Origin: Pseudomonas fluorescens
Lineage (GTDB): Bacteria > Pseudomonadota > Gammaproteobacteria > Pseudomonadales > Pseudomonadaceae
Reading direction: 5' to 3'
Assembly (NCBI RefSeq): GCF_902497895.1
Contig: NZ_CABVHQ010000015.1
Coordinates: 38,851 to 102,850 of the forward strand
Length of the DNA: 64,000 nucleotides
In this document: piece after piece, positions 62,639-64,000 of the stretch
Position numbering within the stretch: the stretch's first letter is position 1
Layout: each line of letters starts with the position of its first letter
Translations under genes and position numbers: made by a program
The notes under the pieces: model-generated
What the model saw: the letters and a program-made list of their open reading frames with translations, nothing else
Told to the model about the DNA's origin: nothing
Databases searched by the model: none

Positions 62639-63460
62639 TCAGAATTTTTCGGGGATTCGCCTGAACGGATAATCCGGTTCGCGATAGCCGCCTGGCTTCT
62701 GCCGCTTGGGCAACGTGACCTTCTCGCGCGGCACATTCTTGTACGGGATGCGGCTGAGCAAGTCGGTGATGATGTTGAGGCGGGCCCGCCGCTTGTCGTT
62801 CGAGTTGGCCACCAGCCACGGCCCGTGCTCGGTATCGGTCGCCTTGAACATGTCGTCACGTGCGCGCGAGTAGTCATACCAGCGGCCGTACGACTTGAGA
62901 TCCATAGGGGAAAGTTTCCAGATTTTGCGTCCATCCTTGATGCGCGCCGCGAGTCGGCGGGTCTGCTCCTCCTGGCTGACTTCCAGCCAATACTTGAGCA
63001 GGATAACTCCCGAGTCGACGATGGCACGCTCCACGAGGGGTACTGTTTTCAGGAAACCGACCACCTGCTTTTCGGTGCAGAAGCCCATTACGCGCTCGAC
63101 GCCCGCACGGTTGTACCAACTGCGATCGAAGATCACCACTTCGCCAGCCGCGGGCAGGTGCGGCAGGTAGCGCTGCATATACATCTGGCTCTTCTCGCGA
63201 TCGGTCGGCGCAGGCAACGCCACCACTCGAAAGACCCGCGGGCTCACCCGTTCGGTGAGCGCCTTGATCGTCCCGCCCTTGCCGGCGCCGTCGCGCCCCT
63301 CGAAGACGATACAGACCTTGATGCCCTTTTGTTTCACCCACTCCTGCAACTTGACCAGTTCGACATGCAATCGACGCAGCTGATCAAGATAGTCTTTGTT
63401 GGTCAGTTTCAAGCTTTCAGCGGAATTACGCTTAGGGGCGCCCTTCTTATCCTTTGCCAT
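62639..63460 (-). CDS. ppk2: Polyphosphate kinase 2
   Basis: A 273-aa PPK2-family kinase that uses polyphosphate to phosphorylate nucleotides. Walker A F-E-G-R-D-G-A-G-K-G-G-T-I-K, Walker B region V-V-I-F-D-R-S-W-Y-N-R-A-G-V-E, and the lid R-I-K-D-G-R-K-I-W-K-L-S-P-M-D. It is the single-domain short form. The frame opens with a TTG two codons earlier; the ATG at 63460 has GAGGG upstream. It may form an operon with the SulP gene. Confidence 0.93.
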   Translation of the reverse strand: MAKDKKGAPKRNSAESLKLTNKDYLDQLRRLHVELVKLQEWVKQKGIKVCIVFEGRDGAGKGGTIKALTERVSPRVFRVVALPAPTDREKSQMYMQRYLPHLPAAGEVVIFDRSWYNRAGVERVMGFCTEKQVVGFLKTVPLVERAIVDSGVILLKYWLEVSQEEQTRRLAARIKDGRKIWKLSPMDLKSYGRWYDYSRARDDMFKATDTEHGPWLVANSNDKRRARLNIITDLLSRIPYKNVPREKVTLPKRQKPGGYREPDYPFRRIPEKF

Positions 63461-63680
63461 GACCAAGCCCTCACAAATGCCAGTCGCTGACTACCGACAG
63501 ATCGACCCTGCAGGTGCAGCTATCAGCTCGCAGATCGCGGATTGCTTCAAGCAAGGCGCCGCGTCAGTGGTGGACGGACCCTCTGCTCTCTACGTTTGAC
63601 CCCGGTAACTAAACTGCGTGAGTTTAGTTCATGACCCGACTATCGACATTGTTGCTATAGGTTCTTCACATGCACTCCCC

Positions 63681-64000
63681 TCATCCGCCGAGCGCTATGA
63701 TCGCGGCGATTAGTCCCGTGCCGGTGACTGCCAGCGCCATCCCGCCCTGCCACGGTTTTGCACCTGCGTATTGCGCAAGAATCCAACCGGCCATGAATAG
63801 CACCACGAGTCCGACCAGGTTGGACACGCGTACGGCGAGAGCTGTCTGGTCGAGCAACAGGAACGGCACCACGAGCGGGAATGTCGAGAACACGACCAGC
63901 AGGAAAACGCCGAATGCGCCCTTGAAGTCATCCCGGCCGAGGCGCGGCGGCACCGACATGGCGGGGGCCTCGACCAGGCGGCGGCGCAGCAATTCCAGCC
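63681..64000 (-). CDS. VIT1/CCC1-family membrane protein, partial
   Basis: The C-terminal 103 or more residues of a membrane protein, cut off by the window end. Three helices are visible (F-G-V-F-L-L-V-V-F-S-T-F-P-L-V-V-P-F, V-G-L-V-V-L-F-M-A-G-W-I-L, M-A-L-A-V-T-G-T-G-L-I-A). The pattern G-R-D-D-F-K-G-A-F matches the end of VIT-family iron/manganese transporters. The true start lies beyond 64000. Confidence 0.75.
   Translation of the reverse strand, partial: LELLRRRLVEAPAMSVPPRLGRDDFKGAFGVFLLVVFSTFPLVVPFLLLDQTALAVRVSNLVGLVVLFMAGWILAQYAGAKPWQGGMALAVTGTGLIAAIIALGG

Overview
The window reads as chromosomal DNA of a Pseudomonas, most likely of the P. fluorescens group. The grounds are the gene content (Pseudomonas-type trehalose synthase, class II PHA synthase, a PsmE-type alginate epimerase with its own type I exporter, an S-type pyocin-like rRNase toxin, RND and EmrAB efflux systems with NodT-type outer-membrane lipoproteins), the GC-rich codon use, and REP sequences of the GTGGGAGCGAGCTTGCTCGC type. 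No rRNA, tRNA or CRISPR array was seen.

Layout. (1) 0.2-1.8 kb: decayed mobile DNA, made of a frameshifted tyrosine-recombinase-like gene and a frameshifted small gene, abutting the truncated 3' end of a thioesterase gene. (2) 1.8-9.2 kb: a TetR-controlled RND efflux system (OMF divergent from tetR; MFP-RND-thioesterase operon) with two matching operators, GTGACCA-N10-TGGTCAC, one in front of each transcription unit. (3) 9.5-16 kb: mug glycosylase, a second TetR, an EmrA-EmrB-OMF operon and an aldo/keto reductase. (4) 16-20.9 kb: truncated LysR gene, AraC regulator, YahK-type alcohol dehydrogenase, secreted alpha/beta hydrolase and a NepI-like MFS pump. (5) 21-25.6 kb: an accessory island with a RES/Xre toxin-antitoxin pair, an AT-rich glutaredoxin gene, transposon remnants, and a colicin-E3-type pyocin with two immunity-like paralogs. 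(6) 26-36.6 kb: a 1871-residue bifunctional mannuronan C5-epimerase/alginate acetylhydrolase, a four-unit REP array, and a convergent ABC-MFP-OMP type I secretion operon that probably exports it.

(7) 36.9-46 kb: metabolic and transport genes (GntR fragment, treS, NAD-malic enzyme, FMN glutamate-synthase-like protein, NhaP antiporter, SBF-like transporter). (8) 46-64 kb: a stress-flavoured accessory region holding an LprI-MliC lysozyme inhibitor, PRPP synthase paralog, ligD, GFA and cupin proteins, DUF4142, CinA, a second RES/Xre module of a different subfamily, two paralogous very small proteins, AraC regulator, orphan class II phaC, SulP anion transporter, PPK2 and a partial VIT-family protein.

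Common threads. Two complete tripartite efflux sets lie within 15 kb. Broken genes are frequent (recombinase, LysR, GntR, SDR, OMF and transposase fragments) and mark several rearrangement junctions. Two unrelated RES/Xre modules share one window. The best candidates for follow-up are the twin operators of the RND system, the iterated sequence ahead of the first toxin-antitoxin operon, the GEMM-like RNA segment near 9.3 kb, the pyocin with duplicated immunity genes, and the small-protein family near 48.5 and 56.8 kb.
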